Positions 36,041 through 45,100 of a stretch of 64,000 nucleotides of DNA are shown one piece after another. The first letter of the stretch is position 1, and each line of letters opens with the position of its first letter. Source of the stretch: an uncultured Pirellulaceae bacterium (lineage in GTDB: Bacteria; Planctomycetota; Planctomycetia; Pirellulales; Pirellulaceae); the NCBI GenBank assembly GCA_905480235.1, contig CAJQPP010000031.1, positions 184,057-248,056 of the forward strand. The letters run 5' to 3'. A program made the position numbers and the translations under genes. The notes under the pieces were generated by a model that saw only the letters and a list, made by a program, of their open reading frames with translations, had not been told where the DNA came from and did no database searches.

Positions 36041-38146
36041 ATGCCCGAATCGACCACTCCCAAAGCTACGCGAATCAAGAATCTGACGCGGCTCATCACG
36101 CATCTGGATACGCTCTACGAGCGGGGAGATGAATGCACCCACCCCAATACGGGTGTTTCCATTTCCGATGGCGAATACGACGGTCTGCGCCGCGAGTTAA
36201 AACAACTGGCGCCCGAATCGGATCTATTCAAAACGGCTACCGCTTCACGTATCGATAGCGCCGTAAAAAAGGTTGTCCACGATCCCCCGCTAACCTCCAT
36301 TGAAAAAGCTAGTCACGAAGACCGCGCGGTACAGGAAGAACAACTTTTCAAGTGGCTGACGGGTGCCGCGCCAGAGGCCTCCGATCACCCAACGGTGACC
36401 ATCCCCGGTAAAGTCTACAAAGATCAACCCGTCACCATTGCGCGAGATTATTTTTACGCCAGTTACAAACTCGATGGGGTGGCACTGGCCCTGTATTACA
36501 TCGAAGGCCAGCTAAGTCAGGCGGGCTTGCGACCGCGGGACGGGATTAACGGCGAAGATGTGACGCAACAATGCCAATTTGTAAATGGTATTCCACAGAC
36601 TTTGAAATCTCCCGTTACATGCTCGGTACGGGGAGAGCTAATTTGCAAATTGAGTGATTTTCAAAAAGTTCAAGTCGAACTGGAAGAAGCCGGAGAAAAG
36701 CTAAGAGCCAACCCCCGCAATCATACGGCGGGTGGGATTCGTCAATTTAAGAACCCGCAAAAAACCCAACAGATGAGACTTAGCTTCATCGCCTATGACA
36801 TCAAATCGCTGGCCACTCCCCCCTACTCGACTGAAATTGCCAAGGCGCAATTTTGTCGTGACGAACTGGGGATCCCTTTCATTGGTGTTACCCCTTTTCA
36901 ATTCCGCGAGCTGACTACTTTGGAAGACAGCATCCCGGATCTTGATTTCGAAGTCGACGGTGTCATTATCGGCGTGAATAACCTGCAAGATCAAACACAA
37001 ATGGGGCGGCATGGCGACCCCATCACAGGTAACCCGAAGGGGAAAATTGCTTGGAAATTCCGCGAAGAGGAGGCAACTCCGACGATCAAAGAAATTGAAT
37101 GGAATACTGGCCGTACCGGAAAAGTCACAGCGGTCGCCATTTTTGACCCAGTACGTTTGGCAGGGACCAACGTGTCCCGAGCCACGCTGCACAATGCCGG
37201 GTTTATGGAACGCAAACAGATATCCATCGGGTCCACCATCTCCGTTCGCAAAGCGGGAAAGATCATTCCCAAGGTCACCGGCGTTCTCAAGGGGCAGCAG
37301 CCACCTGAATTCCCCTCCGTCTGTCCCGACTGTGGCGCTCCCACCGAACTGAGAGAAGGGGGTTCGGCCGACATGCTTGAATTGATCTGCCCCAGTAAAT
37401 CTTGCCCGGCACAAATCATTAGTGCCCTGTGCCACTTCCTTGATACGATCGGAATCCTCGGGCTAGGAGAGAGCCGTGTCACCAGCTTGGTCGAAGGAAA
37501 CCAGGTGGCCATACCTGCGGATTTTTTTGAATTGGATATCGAGGATGCCGAATCATGCGGGCTAACCTACCGGCAATCAGCATTGGCTATTGCGGCAATC
37601 CATATGATTCCGGCACCGGATAAACATACCGAACTGGAACCCCTTATTGCGCAAGCCAAAAGATCCAAAAAACTAATCCCACTGTGGCAGCTGGTGGCAG
37701 CATTTGGAATCGACGCCGCTGGTAAATCGGCAGGAAAAGCCTTGGCAACCCACTTTGGGACGTTCGATAAAATTCGTCAGGCTACCGTGGAACAGCTTCA
37801 AGAGGTCAACGACATCGGAGAAAAAACTGCGATTTCAATCCATGATTACCTGAATGCTCATCGACAAGAAATTGACCGACTGCTGGAATTTGTCGAACCC
37901 GAAATTCCTCAAAACAGTGGCGTTCTGACAGGCAAACGTTTTTGTTTCAGTGGAGCTTTCCCCGAGGGGAAACGGCACTGGGAACAAAAGGTGGAATTGC
38001 AGGGTGGCATTTGTACAGGCAGTGTTTCAAAAAAAACCGATTACCTGATCGCCGGTCCGGGTTCCGGGTCAAAATCAGAAAAAGCCGAGAAATTACAAAT
38101 CCCTATCCTCGATACCACCGCGTTGCAAGCGATGCTGGATCGTTAA
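36041..38146 (+). CDS. ligA: NAD-dependent DNA ligase, divergent form
   Basis: Seals nicks in DNA using NAD. The adenylation Lys is in ASYKLDGVAL; RPRDGINGEDVT, VRGELICK, RANPRNHTAGGIRQ and GRTGKVTAVAIFDPVRLAGTNVSRATLHN are nucleotidyltransferase and OB-fold motifs. A four-Cys zinc finger (CPDCGAP, CPSKSCPAQ), helix-hairpin-helix repeats and a C-terminal BRCT domain (GKRFCFSGAFPEGKRHWEQ) complete the LigA layout in 701 residues. It is unusual: the N-terminal Ia domain lacks the common Tyr pair (LDTLYERGDECTHPNTG), an insert of roughly 30 residues sits before KLDG, and TRGDG has become RPRDG. It may be a second ligase beside a standard LigA elsewhere. Confidence 0.88.
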   Translation: MPESTTPKATRIKNLTRLITHLDTLYERGDECTHPNTGVSISDGEYDGLRRELKQLAPESDLFKTATASRIDSAVKKVVHDPPLTSIEKASHEDRAVQEEQLFKWLTGAAPEASDHPTVTIPGKVYKDQPVTIARDYFYASYKLDGVALALYYIEGQLSQAGLRPRDGINGEDVTQQCQFVNGIPQTLKSPVTCSVRGELICKLSDFQKVQVELEEAGEKLRANPRNHTAGGIRQFKNPQKTQQMRLSFIAYDIKSLATPPYSTEIAKAQFCRDELGIPFIGVTPFQFRELTTLEDSIPDLDFEVDGVIIGVNNLQDQTQMGRHGDPITGNPKGKIAWKFREEEATPTIKEIEWNTGRTGKVTAVAIFDPVRLAGTNVSRATLHNAGFMERKQISIGSTISVRKAGKIIPKVTGVLKGQQPPEFPSVCPDCGAPTELREGGSADMLELICPSKSCPAQIISALCHFLDTIGILGLGESRVTSLVEGNQVAIPADFFELDIEDAESCGLTYRQSALAIAAIHMIPAPDKHTELEPLIAQAKRSKKLIPLWQLVAAFGIDAAGKSAGKALATHFGTFDKIRQATVEQLQEVNDIGEKTAISIHDYLNAHRQEIDRLLEFVEPEIPQNSGVLTGKRFCFSGAFPEGKRHWEQKVELQGGICTGSVSKKTDYLIAGPGSGSKSEKAEKLQIPILDTTALQAMLDR

Positions 38147-38148
38147 AT

Positions 38149-38715
38149 CTAACGCCGATAATTTTTCCGGGCTGCCCGCTCCTTGATCGCCAAGGCCTTA
38201 AATCTTTTTTCCGCTTTGAGCGGCTGCAGGTCTTTAGTATTTTCGATACCGTCACGGGTTTTAAAACCAAGCTGCAGTGCCATTTCTAAATTTTCGATGC
38301 CGGCCTCTGTATCTCCCAATTGGGAATGAACGCAAGCTAATTGAAAATGGCTGGCAGGTCGGTACTTAAAAAACTCGGACGCCTTTTCGAACCAGATGAT
38401 GGATTGTTCGAGTTGCGTTTGTTTGCGTAAGGCATACGCATAATAGAATATGGATCTAGCATCAAACGGATCTGCATCCAGCAGCTCTTTCATGGCACTG
38501 GAAGCCATCACCCAATCGCCTCGGTTCAGTGCCACGTCGGCACGTTCGTCGGGTGGTCGGTCTGACAGGTTAGGCATTTCGGCCGGCCTTTTAGATCCTT
38601 CAAGGATCCCGGCCCCGATCGCCATGGCAATTAGCAGCAACGTCAATACACCCCCCCCGACCAATCCGCGTATTCCTTTGGAAAAACGCGATGATGTGTT
38701 GGATTCTGAGCTCAT
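38149..38715 (-). CDS. Membrane-anchored TPR protein
   Basis: A 188-residue protein with one N-terminal membrane helix (GLVGGGVLTLLLIAMAIGAGIL) and three to four TPR-like repeats (ADVALNRGDWVMASSAMKELL, YAYALRKQTQLEQSIIWFEKA, FQLACVHSQLGDTEAGIENLEMAL). It probably holds protein partners at the membrane. It ends two bases from the ligase stop, with the two genes converging; no terminator is visible between them. Confidence 0.7.
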   Translation of the reverse strand: MSSESNTSSRFSKGIRGLVGGGVLTLLLIAMAIGAGILEGSKRPAEMPNLSDRPPDERADVALNRGDWVMASSAMKELLDADPFDARSIFYYAYALRKQTQLEQSIIWFEKASEFFKYRPASHFQLACVHSQLGDTEAGIENLEMALQLGFKTRDGIENTKDLQPLKAEKRFKALAIKERAARKNYRR

Positions 38716-38790
38716 TGCTCTACTCGGGTTAAGGAAAATGGCTAAGTGCGGTTACACTTAATCGGTCGCTTTCTTACAAGAACAAGGTAC

Positions 38791-39273
38791 ATGAACGCAT
38801 CCGCCAAGACAAACGTCTCGATCACGGGAGACGAAGCCAATCGCCGCCAACTCGGCCTAGCCGATCCCGATGACCAGCCAAACACGGACGTGGTCATTTT
38901 TGATGGCCAATGCCGGTTCTGCAAAAAGCAGGTGCAGCGACTGAAAGCGTTCGATAGCGGGAATCGCTTGTCTTATATCTCGTTACATGATTCGCGAGTC
39001 GCGGAACGCTACCCCGAATTAACGCGGGACCAATTAATGGATCAGATGTACGTCATTTCAACGGACGGAAATCGTCACGGTGGAGCGGCTGCAGTTCGCT
39101 ATCTTTCGCGACGCCTCCCCAAACTTTGGTGGCTTGCTCCCATCATGCACATCCCATTTTCGCTGCCCCTGTGGCAGTGGCTTTACAACCGTGTGGCCAT
39201 TCGGCGATACAAGTTGAGTGAAAAGATGGGCGACGCTTGCGATGACGCGTGTAACATTCACCTGAACAAATAA
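38791..39273 (+). CDS. DCC-family (DUF393) thiol-disulfide oxidoreductase-like protein
   Basis: A 160-residue protein whose VVIFDGQCRFCKKQVQRLK is the DxxCxxC motif of the DCC/DUF393 family. The family is thioredoxin-like and thought to do thiol-disulfide chemistry, though few members have been studied. WWLAPIMHIPFSLPLWQWLYNRVA is a hydrophobic segment also usual for the family. The ATG at 38791 (AAGG just upstream) was preferred to an earlier frame opening at 38746. It converges on the membrane protein ending at 39302. Confidence 0.8.
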   Translation: MNASAKTNVSITGDEANRRQLGLADPDDQPNTDVVIFDGQCRFCKKQVQRLKAFDSGNRLSYISLHDSRVAERYPELTRDQLMDQMYVISTDGNRHGGAAAVRYLSRRLPKLWWLAPIMHIPFSLPLWQWLYNRVAIRRYKLSEKMGDACDDACNIHLNK

Positions 39274-39301
39274 ACCTGGGAATGAGCGACTGGCCAGAGC
39301 G

Positions 39302-40990
39302 TCAATCGGAGAACTCTGTCTGCTGAAAAACAGCAAAAGTAGATTTCCGCTCACCAGGCTCAGGATAAACCTGCTTCAAGTTTTTGGGTAACGGCTGGTA
39401 CCTTAAAAACTCGTCGACCCAACGTTGTTCGAGCACAACGTACTCTGCCGCAAACGGCAACGCTTCTGGAAACAACAGAGGGCGATATTCCCATGCAACT
39501 TGTTGCTGAATTTTCAAATCATTCGCCGCATCCCTTTTGGGACCGATCGAAAACAGCACCTCCAGCCGCTCCAACCAAGGCAGGATAGAGGTGGCGTTCT
39601 GCGGCATATCCTTACGCGAGGCGACCTCTGCTCGATGGGCATACCACTTAAACGTTTGCTGATTAAGGGGCGTAATAAACGTGGCATTCGGCGGTGTGTG
39701 ACCGCGGATCCACAAGCATGTTTTGATCCAGTTTTTCTCCGCCTCCATTTCCCTTTGCTGTTTGACCGGATCACTTGGCAGAATGACCGTTTGCCGAGCG
39801 CTTCCCGAGCGCGTATCTAGTTGCCCCTGATAGAGATTCCAAGCAACACCTATTAGACAAACAAGCGTCGCCAGAACTGCCGCGAATCGGCCCGCTCCCA
39901 TCTCTTTGGGTAACGTGGAAAAGAAAACACCGGCATTAATCACACACCCCAGGGGAATGAAAACATCTGCTAGACGGAACCAGTAAAGGGTTAACAACAA
40001 AGCACTCACGTCGCTGGCAGAGCCGCTGCCAAACTGGGCCAACAGGGATAAAATCAATCCGCCCACCGCAATCAGCAACGAACCTAGCACCATCCAATTG
40101 AACCTCGCCAAATGGTGATCTCGCAATTGCCAGTTGGAGCGTACTAGAAAAAACCAAACCACAACCAGCGGAAGGAATAAAAACCAACGATGAAATTCGG
40201 TGGCCAACTGATGGTGGGCTAATCGCCAAAGCGACTGAGCTTTGGCAGCTTGAATAATGACCTCACGCGAAGCATCGGCATTTTGAACAATCGCTGGCCA
40301 AAATCCTGCAGTAAATAAAACGAGACTGATGCAACCTGCCAATAGGCACCTTAAAAAAAACCTCGGAGCTGCGGGTAGAGACTCCTCTGCATCCGGCGGA
40401 GCGGGTAACCAGCGATCGCTCCACCAAGCAAAAACCATCGCGGAGGTCAGCCAAATCCCCACCACAATATGAAAGGCACATGCCAGTCCCAGCAACATCC
40501 AAGTCAGCTGAAATCTACCGCGAAACCAGAATGCCATCGCCGCGAAACCAAAACCATAGGCGTAACACTTTCCCTCAACACCACCCACAAACCATTCGCC
40601 AGCCAGATTAAGAGATTCATTCAAAAGCACCGCCAAACCGCCCACCAGAATCGCTGCTCCCAGCCGATCAAAAAAAACCCGACTCAATAAAACGATTCCC
40701 CAAGCGATGACCAGCCAAGACGCCAGCCGACCGATCCAAGCGCCCAACTCATAACCCAAAAGCGGGAATAGCCAACCGTGAGTTAAATAAAACGCCCAAT
40801 GGGTTTCATGGGAATTTGTAAAAATATCCGTGGGACAATAACTGCGGTCCCAAAAATGGCGTGCCTTCACCAAATAATGAGCTTCGTTGACATCTGGTGT
40901 CGCCACCCAAACCAAACCGCCCATGACCAATGCCAATAGCATGGTTTCAATGGCAACGAGAGAACGTCGCTGGGGATTTATTTGGGTCAT
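39302..40990 (-). CDS. Polytopic membrane protein, GT-C-like
   Basis: A 562-residue protein with roughly ten hydrophobic segments in its first 400 residues and a soluble tail of about 160 residues. The layout, with an early loop containing DVNEAHYLVKARHFWD, is like the GT-C fold of lipid-linked glycosyl or mannosyl transferases and of DUF6798-type planctomycete proteins. The tail has RGHTPPNATFITPLNQQTFKWYAHRAEV, which recalls the periplasmic end of such proteins. Donor and acceptor are unknown. The ATG at 40990 is 130 bases from the divergent outer-membrane protein gene. Confidence 0.65.
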   Translation of the reverse strand: MTQINPQRRSLVAIETMLLALVMGGLVWVATPDVNEAHYLVKARHFWDRSYCPTDIFTNSHETHWAFYLTHGWLFPLLGYELGAWIGRLASWLVIAWGIVLLSRVFFDRLGAAILVGGLAVLLNESLNLAGEWFVGGVEGKCYAYGFGFAAMAFWFRGRFQLTWMLLGLACAFHIVVGIWLTSAMVFAWWSDRWLPAPPDAEESLPAAPRFFLRCLLAGCISLVLFTAGFWPAIVQNADASREVIIQAAKAQSLWRLAHHQLATEFHRWFLFLPLVVVWFFLVRSNWQLRDHHLARFNWMVLGSLLIAVGGLILSLLAQFGSGSASDVSALLLTLYWFRLADVFIPLGCVINAGVFFSTLPKEMGAGRFAAVLATLVCLIGVAWNLYQGQLDTRSGSARQTVILPSDPVKQQREMEAEKNWIKTCLWIRGHTPPNATFITPLNQQTFKWYAHRAEVASRKDMPQNATSILPWLERLEVLFSIGPKRDAANDLKIQQQVAWEYRPLLFPEALPFAAEYVVLEQRWVDEFLRYQPLPKNLKQVYPEPGERKSTFAVFQQTEFSD

Positions 40991-41120
40991 CGATTTGGTT
41001 CTAACCTGTTACGACTGCAAGCATTACTTTCCGGTTGACTCGAAATGCTGGCATCTAGTACCGTCCGTGCCAGCACTTCATGCCACTCTCCGCCAGTTGC
41101 AACTCCTACAGGCAGCGTCC

Positions 41121-42194
41121 TTGCCCCGCCCAAGCTTGATAATTCGCTGCCTAGCCAAGCTGTTGACGATCACATTCGTTGCCTGGGTCTGTGAGTATGC
41201 TCAAGCGCAAGTGTATCGCCAAGTCGATCCGCCGGCACCCATCCTGTCACTACCACCGGCCGGAGTGAATCAAACAACATTCGACCCCTTCCAGGTCCCG
41301 GCTTCCAAACCGGGGCGGTTAAAGCCGATCGAAACGCTAGGAATTCCACTGGGGAGCTGGGGAGATCCTAGCATGTGGCCGCCCCAAGAACTGAATTCAA
41401 CCACGATCAAACGGTTTCGGCAATCCTTCGTGCAGCAGGCCGAGTTCGCCACCACCTTTATTGCTCGCAATGAAGAAAATGGCATCGGTTTGATTTCTGC
41501 AACGACGAACGTCATGTTGACGGCACCGCTCGGTTCCACAGACAGCGTGCTGGCTGTGACGCCACGGTATGCTGCCGATTGGCTTAACGGTCCCGCGTTT
41601 ATAGATGTGCCCTCCTTTCTACAGGGGGCGAGTGTCGATATTGGCTGGAGACGCATTTTCAATCAGAAGTGGACCTTTCTGGCCGGGATACAGCCGGGAT
41701 ATTACAACGATCGCTTTAGCAATGCTGAATCGTTTCGCATGGGAGCTTTAGCCCGACTAACGTACCAAATCACTCCGGAAAAACTCTCTGTTACGTTGGG
41801 AATCGCCGATTTGGATCAAGCCGATTACGGAATCATCCCAGACGTGGGACTGACATGGATACCCAACCCCAATACGCGTTTCGATTTAATTTTCCCCGAA
41901 CCCAAAATCAGTCGGCGTGTTGGTCACTTGCCTTACCTTTTGGAAGACTGGGTTTATACGGCGATCTCATTTGGTGGCGGTACCTGGGCTGTGCAGCGAG
42001 CAAGCGGTTTGGACGACGTATTGAACTTACGCGATTTTCGCCTGACGGTCGGGTTTGAACGTTTGCTAAATGGGGGATCTGGTTTCAATATCGAAGCGGG
42101 TTATGTGTTTACTCGCTACATGGAATATCAATCCTCAAAGATCCGATACGATCTGCCGGAGTCATTCATGTTTGCAGCCGGGTTACGGTTTTAG
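41121..42194 (+). CDS. Outer-membrane beta-barrel candidate (DUF6268-like)
   Basis: A signal peptide (RCLAKLLTITFVAWVCEYAQA) precedes a protein rich in alternating hydrophobic/polar strands and ending in Phe (FMFAAGLRF), a common C-terminus for outer-membrane barrels. Segments such as GIGLISATTNVMLTAPLGST and FRLTVGFERLLNGGSGFNIEAGYVF look like barrel strands. A frame opens at 40887 but runs into the divergent gene; a TTG at 41121 gives a normal signal peptide and has AGG upstream, with TTG 41136 as another option. Function unknown beyond surface location. Its stop overlaps the end of a small minus-strand frame by two bases. Confidence 0.6.
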   Translation: MPRPSLIIRCLAKLLTITFVAWVCEYAQAQVYRQVDPPAPILSLPPAGVNQTTFDPFQVPASKPGRLKPIETLGIPLGSWGDPSMWPPQELNSTTIKRFRQSFVQQAEFATTFIARNEENGIGLISATTNVMLTAPLGSTDSVLAVTPRYAADWLNGPAFIDVPSFLQGASVDIGWRRIFNQKWTFLAGIQPGYYNDRFSNAESFRMGALARLTYQITPEKLSVTLGIADLDQADYGIIPDVGLTWIPNPNTRFDLIFPEPKISRRVGHLPYLLEDWVYTAISFGGGTWAVQRASGLDDVLNLRDFRLTVGFERLLNGGSGFNIEAGYVFTRYMEYQSSKIRYDLPESFMFAAGLRF

Positions 42195-42340
42195 CCAGTC
42201 TTTCCAATCACATCATAGATATCGCTGAAATACTTCTCCCGATCGTTGCCTGCAAATATCTCTGGGCAGGGCATATTCATTTTGCCGTAGTTCTTTCCCA
42301 AATTTGAGCAACCGTAATTTCTCCACCTGGGAACTTCCAT
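42191..42340 (-). CDS. Possible 49-residue small protein downstream of ung
   Basis: An ATG directly after an in-frame TGA opens 49 codons ending in TAA. The product starts MEVPRWRNYGCSNLGKN and continues with a protein-like, charged and aromatic composition (EIFAGNDREKYFSDIYDVI), with Cys at 11 and 25. It follows the ung stop after 39 bases on the same strand. Against it: no ribosome-binding motif precedes the ATG, and a second ATG at codon 21 is possible. I do not recognise a family. Confidence 0.3.
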   Translation of the reverse strand: MEVPRWRNYGCSNLGKNYGKMNMPCPEIFAGNDREKYFSDIYDVIGKTG

Positions 42341-42379
42341 TCACAGCCGCGGGTACATTTTGACACTCATTTCATTCTT

Positions 42380-43087
42380 CTAGGCTTCGCACCAATCGAT
42401 CTCGGGCAGGCCGTGGCGACGGCGATATTGATTGATTTTGGAAAACGGTCGACTACCTAAAAACCCGCGATAAGCAGATAACGGAGAGGGGTGGGGTGCC
42501 TCAATAATTAAATGCCGATCACCGTTGATGAGGTTGTTTTTTTTTCTGGCGGGCGCCCCCCATAAAACAAACGCGACATTTTCACATTTCTGATTCACAA
42601 GCCGGATGGTCGCATCGGTGAATCTTTCCCAGCCTTGCTTGCGATGGGAATTTGCTTCCGCTGCTCGCACTGTCAGTACGGTATTCAGCAACAAGCCACC
42701 CTGTGTTGCCCAGGCCGACAAGTTGCCCGACTTCGGAATCTCTTCCCCTAGATCCGCTTTCAATTCTTTGAAAATATTCGCCAACGAAGGTGGAGTCCTG
42801 ACGCTTTCCGGTACCGAAAAGCTCAAACCATGCGCTTGTCCCGCGCCGTGGTAAGGGTCTTGCCCCAGTATTACAAACTTGACTCGTTCCAACGGGGTCA
42901 AGCGATAGGCCTCAAAAACATGGTTCTCCGCCGGATAGACATCAAATCGGGCTCTTTCTTCTTCCACAAACGACATTAAATCGCGCCACCAGCGTTCCCG
43001 GAACATTGGCGATAGGCCTTGGTGCCAACCGCTTTCTGCGGCAAGCCAACCTGGTGGAATGTCCCTGCTTTTTACTTTTTCAGACAT
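42380..43087 (-). CDS. ung: Uracil-DNA glycosylase, family 1
   Basis: Removes uracil from DNA. VILGQDPYHGAGQAHGLSFSV holds the catalytic Asp and uracil pocket, and PHPSPLSAYRGFLGSRPF holds the catalytic His and the DNA-intercalating loop. LLLNTVLTVR is the third family motif. Using the ATG at 43087 (MSEKVKSRD, GGATGGG directly upstream) gives 235 residues, the usual length; an ATG at 43096 and the frame opening at 43159 are less likely, the latter running toward the divergent gene. Confidence 0.94.
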   Translation of the reverse strand: MSEKVKSRDIPPGWLAAESGWHQGLSPMFRERWWRDLMSFVEEERARFDVYPAENHVFEAYRLTPLERVKFVILGQDPYHGAGQAHGLSFSVPESVRTPPSLANIFKELKADLGEEIPKSGNLSAWATQGGLLLNTVLTVRAAEANSHRKQGWERFTDATIRLVNQKCENVAFVLWGAPARKKNNLINGDRHLIIEAPHPSPLSAYRGFLGSRPFSKINQYRRRHGLPEIDWCEA

Positions 43088-43232
43088 CCCATCCATTTCT
43101 GCATCCCCATATCGCAACCAATCTGTGCCGACCCATCTTACTCGTTTGGCTGACAACAATGGGACTATCGCACGACGATTTTTGTGGCAAAATGGCGGCT
43201 CGACACACGCACTAATTTGTCAGGCAAGCGCA

Positions 43233-44426
43233 ATGGAATTTGCCCAGTACCACGACCGACTTCAACGACCCGCTGCAGAAAAAAACTCTGAATTTGCGGA
43301 CGATGGCCAATTGCTGCATCTTATAAACGGCGGTCAATTGACGCCAAATTCCATTGATCTTCTTTGCGACCTGGCCGATAAAATCCGTCTTTTGTCGCGG
43401 GAAAAAGCGACCGCGGCTGCTCTGCAGACGCTGCTTAGCCACCGGCGGGCCATGTTGTATTTCACCCAACCTTCCACGCGGACCTTTCTTTCCTTCATGG
43501 CTGCCTGCCAAATCCTCGGGCTGACCTGCAACGAAGTCCGTGATCCCAAAACCTCCTCGGAGGTAAAACGGGAATCGAGAATGGATGCCATCCGCATGTT
43601 CAGCAGCTATTTTGATGTGATCATCATGCGCAGTCCACTTTCGAGTTTTGCGGAAACCTGTTCCTACTTGATGAATGATTTGCGCCGCGAAGAACGTCGC
43701 TGGGTACCCATTATCAACGCTGGTTCCGGTTCAGACGAGCATCCGACTCAGGCGTTACTGGATATTTACACGCTGAAACGTTCCTTCCGATTCCAAGATC
43801 GCGAAGGCAGCGGGCAGCGCTTTGCCGACCTAAAAACTCGGCACCCTCAGTTGACGAAGGGATTTGCTGACAAGACGTACACCTTTTGCGGCGATATCGG
43901 ACGGGGTCGCACCGTACGTTCTTTGGCCACGGCACTGTCGCAATACCAAAACATCACCATGCATTTTGTCGCGCCCGACGCCGCTGCTCTCCGCTTGGAT
44001 GCTCAACTCCGCGACCAACTCGCGAGCCGAAACGTTTCGATTTTTGAACACGAAACTCTGGATTCCGACCACCAAGGTAACTCCTTGCTTAGCCAAACCG
44101 ATTGCCTCTACATGACGCGTATTCAACGCGAGCACAACTCAGCCGATGATGAGAATCGCCTTCAAGAGTTGGATTTATCGCCATTCCAACTAACACCGAA
44201 CAGGGCAGCTAAGTTGAAGGAATACACACCGATCCTGCACCCATTTCCACGCGATAGCCAGGTGCAGGAAATCCCGGAAGCTATCGATCTCGACCCCCGG
44301 GCTATGTATTTTCGACAGGCCAGAAATGGCATGTGGGCACGCGCGGCGTTGTTAGCACACATCTTCGGTGTGGCCGACGAACTGGAGGAAATCGCCACCC
44401 ATTCGCACGGCTTAAAGACGATCTAA
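43233..44426 (+). CDS. pyrB: Aspartate carbamoyltransferase-like enzyme
   Basis: Belongs to the ATCase/OTCase family and most likely makes carbamoyl aspartate for pyrimidines. QPSTRTFLSF binds carbamoyl phosphate (usual STRTRTSF), HPTQALLDIY is a shared active-site helix, CGDIGRGRTVRSL and YMTRIQREH match ATCase arginine positions, and SSEVKRESRMDAI keeps the Ser and Lys of the 80s loop. HPFPR replaces the common HPLPR. At 397 residues it is longer than usual (about 310), with an extra N-terminal stretch and an insertion near residue 200. The frame opens at 43059, but the ATG at 43233 avoids overlap with ung. A related non-aspartate transcarbamylase is the alternative. Confidence 0.8.
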   Translation: MEFAQYHDRLQRPAAEKNSEFADDGQLLHLINGGQLTPNSIDLLCDLADKIRLLSREKATAAALQTLLSHRRAMLYFTQPSTRTFLSFMAACQILGLTCNEVRDPKTSSEVKRESRMDAIRMFSSYFDVIIMRSPLSSFAETCSYLMNDLRREERRWVPIINAGSGSDEHPTQALLDIYTLKRSFRFQDREGSGQRFADLKTRHPQLTKGFADKTYTFCGDIGRGRTVRSLATALSQYQNITMHFVAPDAAALRLDAQLRDQLASRNVSIFEHETLDSDHQGNSLLSQTDCLYMTRIQREHNSADDENRLQELDLSPFQLTPNRAAKLKEYTPILHPFPRDSQVQEIPEAIDLDPRAMYFRQARNGMWARAALLAHIFGVADELEEIATHSHGLKTI

Positions 44427-44435
44427 TACGCATCG

Positions 44436-44498
44436 GGGTACCCTTCCGATGGCATGCGTGACATGCTTGAATTCACTTGGTTTCTGTGAAGGGTACCC
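44436..44498. repeat. Inverted repeat between convergent genes
   Basis: GGGTACCCTTC (44436-44446) and GAAGGGTACCC (44488-44498) are exact inverted copies 41 bases apart in the gap between the convergent carbamoyltransferase gene and the gene ending at 44513. A long hairpin that stops or protects both transcripts is possible; no T-run follows. Confidence 0.5.
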
Positions 44499-44512
44499 GT
44501 TGCCAATCAGGC

Positions 44513-44857
44513 CTAGTGCATGGCCATGTTGCCGAATCCCATTTCCATGCCGTCGACCACGGGCACTGCGGCAGCGGTGGATTTACGGCGACGACGTTTG
44601 ACCTTCGCGTTGGCCCACTCTTTGGTGAGCTCTTCAAAAACATCGGGGGATTCATACCGGGCAATGCACTTGCCATCGGGAATCGGACCTACCAAACCTC
44701 GCAAGACGGGAAGACCTCTCAGGGAGAGGTCGGTACTACAGTCGTCGATGCCGATTTGAGTGTAAGAAGAAAGGATTTCGTCGGTGCCAGTGAATTCACG
44801 AGTACGGATAGATCCATCGGAATCACGAGTTACAAGACGGACGATTTGCTCGGACAT
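44513..44857 (-). CDS. Hypothetical protein, 114 residues
   Basis: A soluble protein with no signal peptide. The N-terminal half, MSEQIVRLVTRDSDGSIRTREF, looks like a short beta domain; the C-terminal half has a basic patch KVKRRRRKS followed by a Met/Gly-rich tail. AAGG precedes the ATG. The basic patch could bind nucleic acid, but I recognise no family and can only say it is probably a real gene. It is flanked by a convergent carbamoyltransferase and, 243 bases upstream, by the cyclase-family gene. Confidence 0.55.
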   Translation of the reverse strand: MSEQIVRLVTRDSDGSIRTREFTGTDEILSSYTQIGIDDCSTDLSLRGLPVLRGLVGPIPDGKCIARYESPDVFEELTKEWANAKVKRRRRKSTAAAVPVVDGMEMGFGNMAMH

Positions 44858-45100
44858 ATACCAACCTTTTTAGCGCGGGTACGCATTTGGGAACTGACTT
44901 TGAAACTCCAGTGCCCAAAAATCCGCGGGGGCTATGCCAATCCATCGCTAACTGGATACCTGTCTTATCGGCCGACCTTGTTACCAGAAACAAAAATTTT
45001 ACCTAGATGCGAATCTTGGTGTTTTTCCGCCTTACCGACATAATCCCGATATTGAGCAAGCCGTTGCCAAAAATGCCTCTCCCAGTAATCGTCTCGATAT

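Noticed and set aside
38147..38148. The two-base gap between the convergent ligase and TPR genes, considered as a gene-end error or frameshift.
   Set aside because: Both proteins end at natural domain ends (BRCT and TPR), so tight convergence is the simpler reading.
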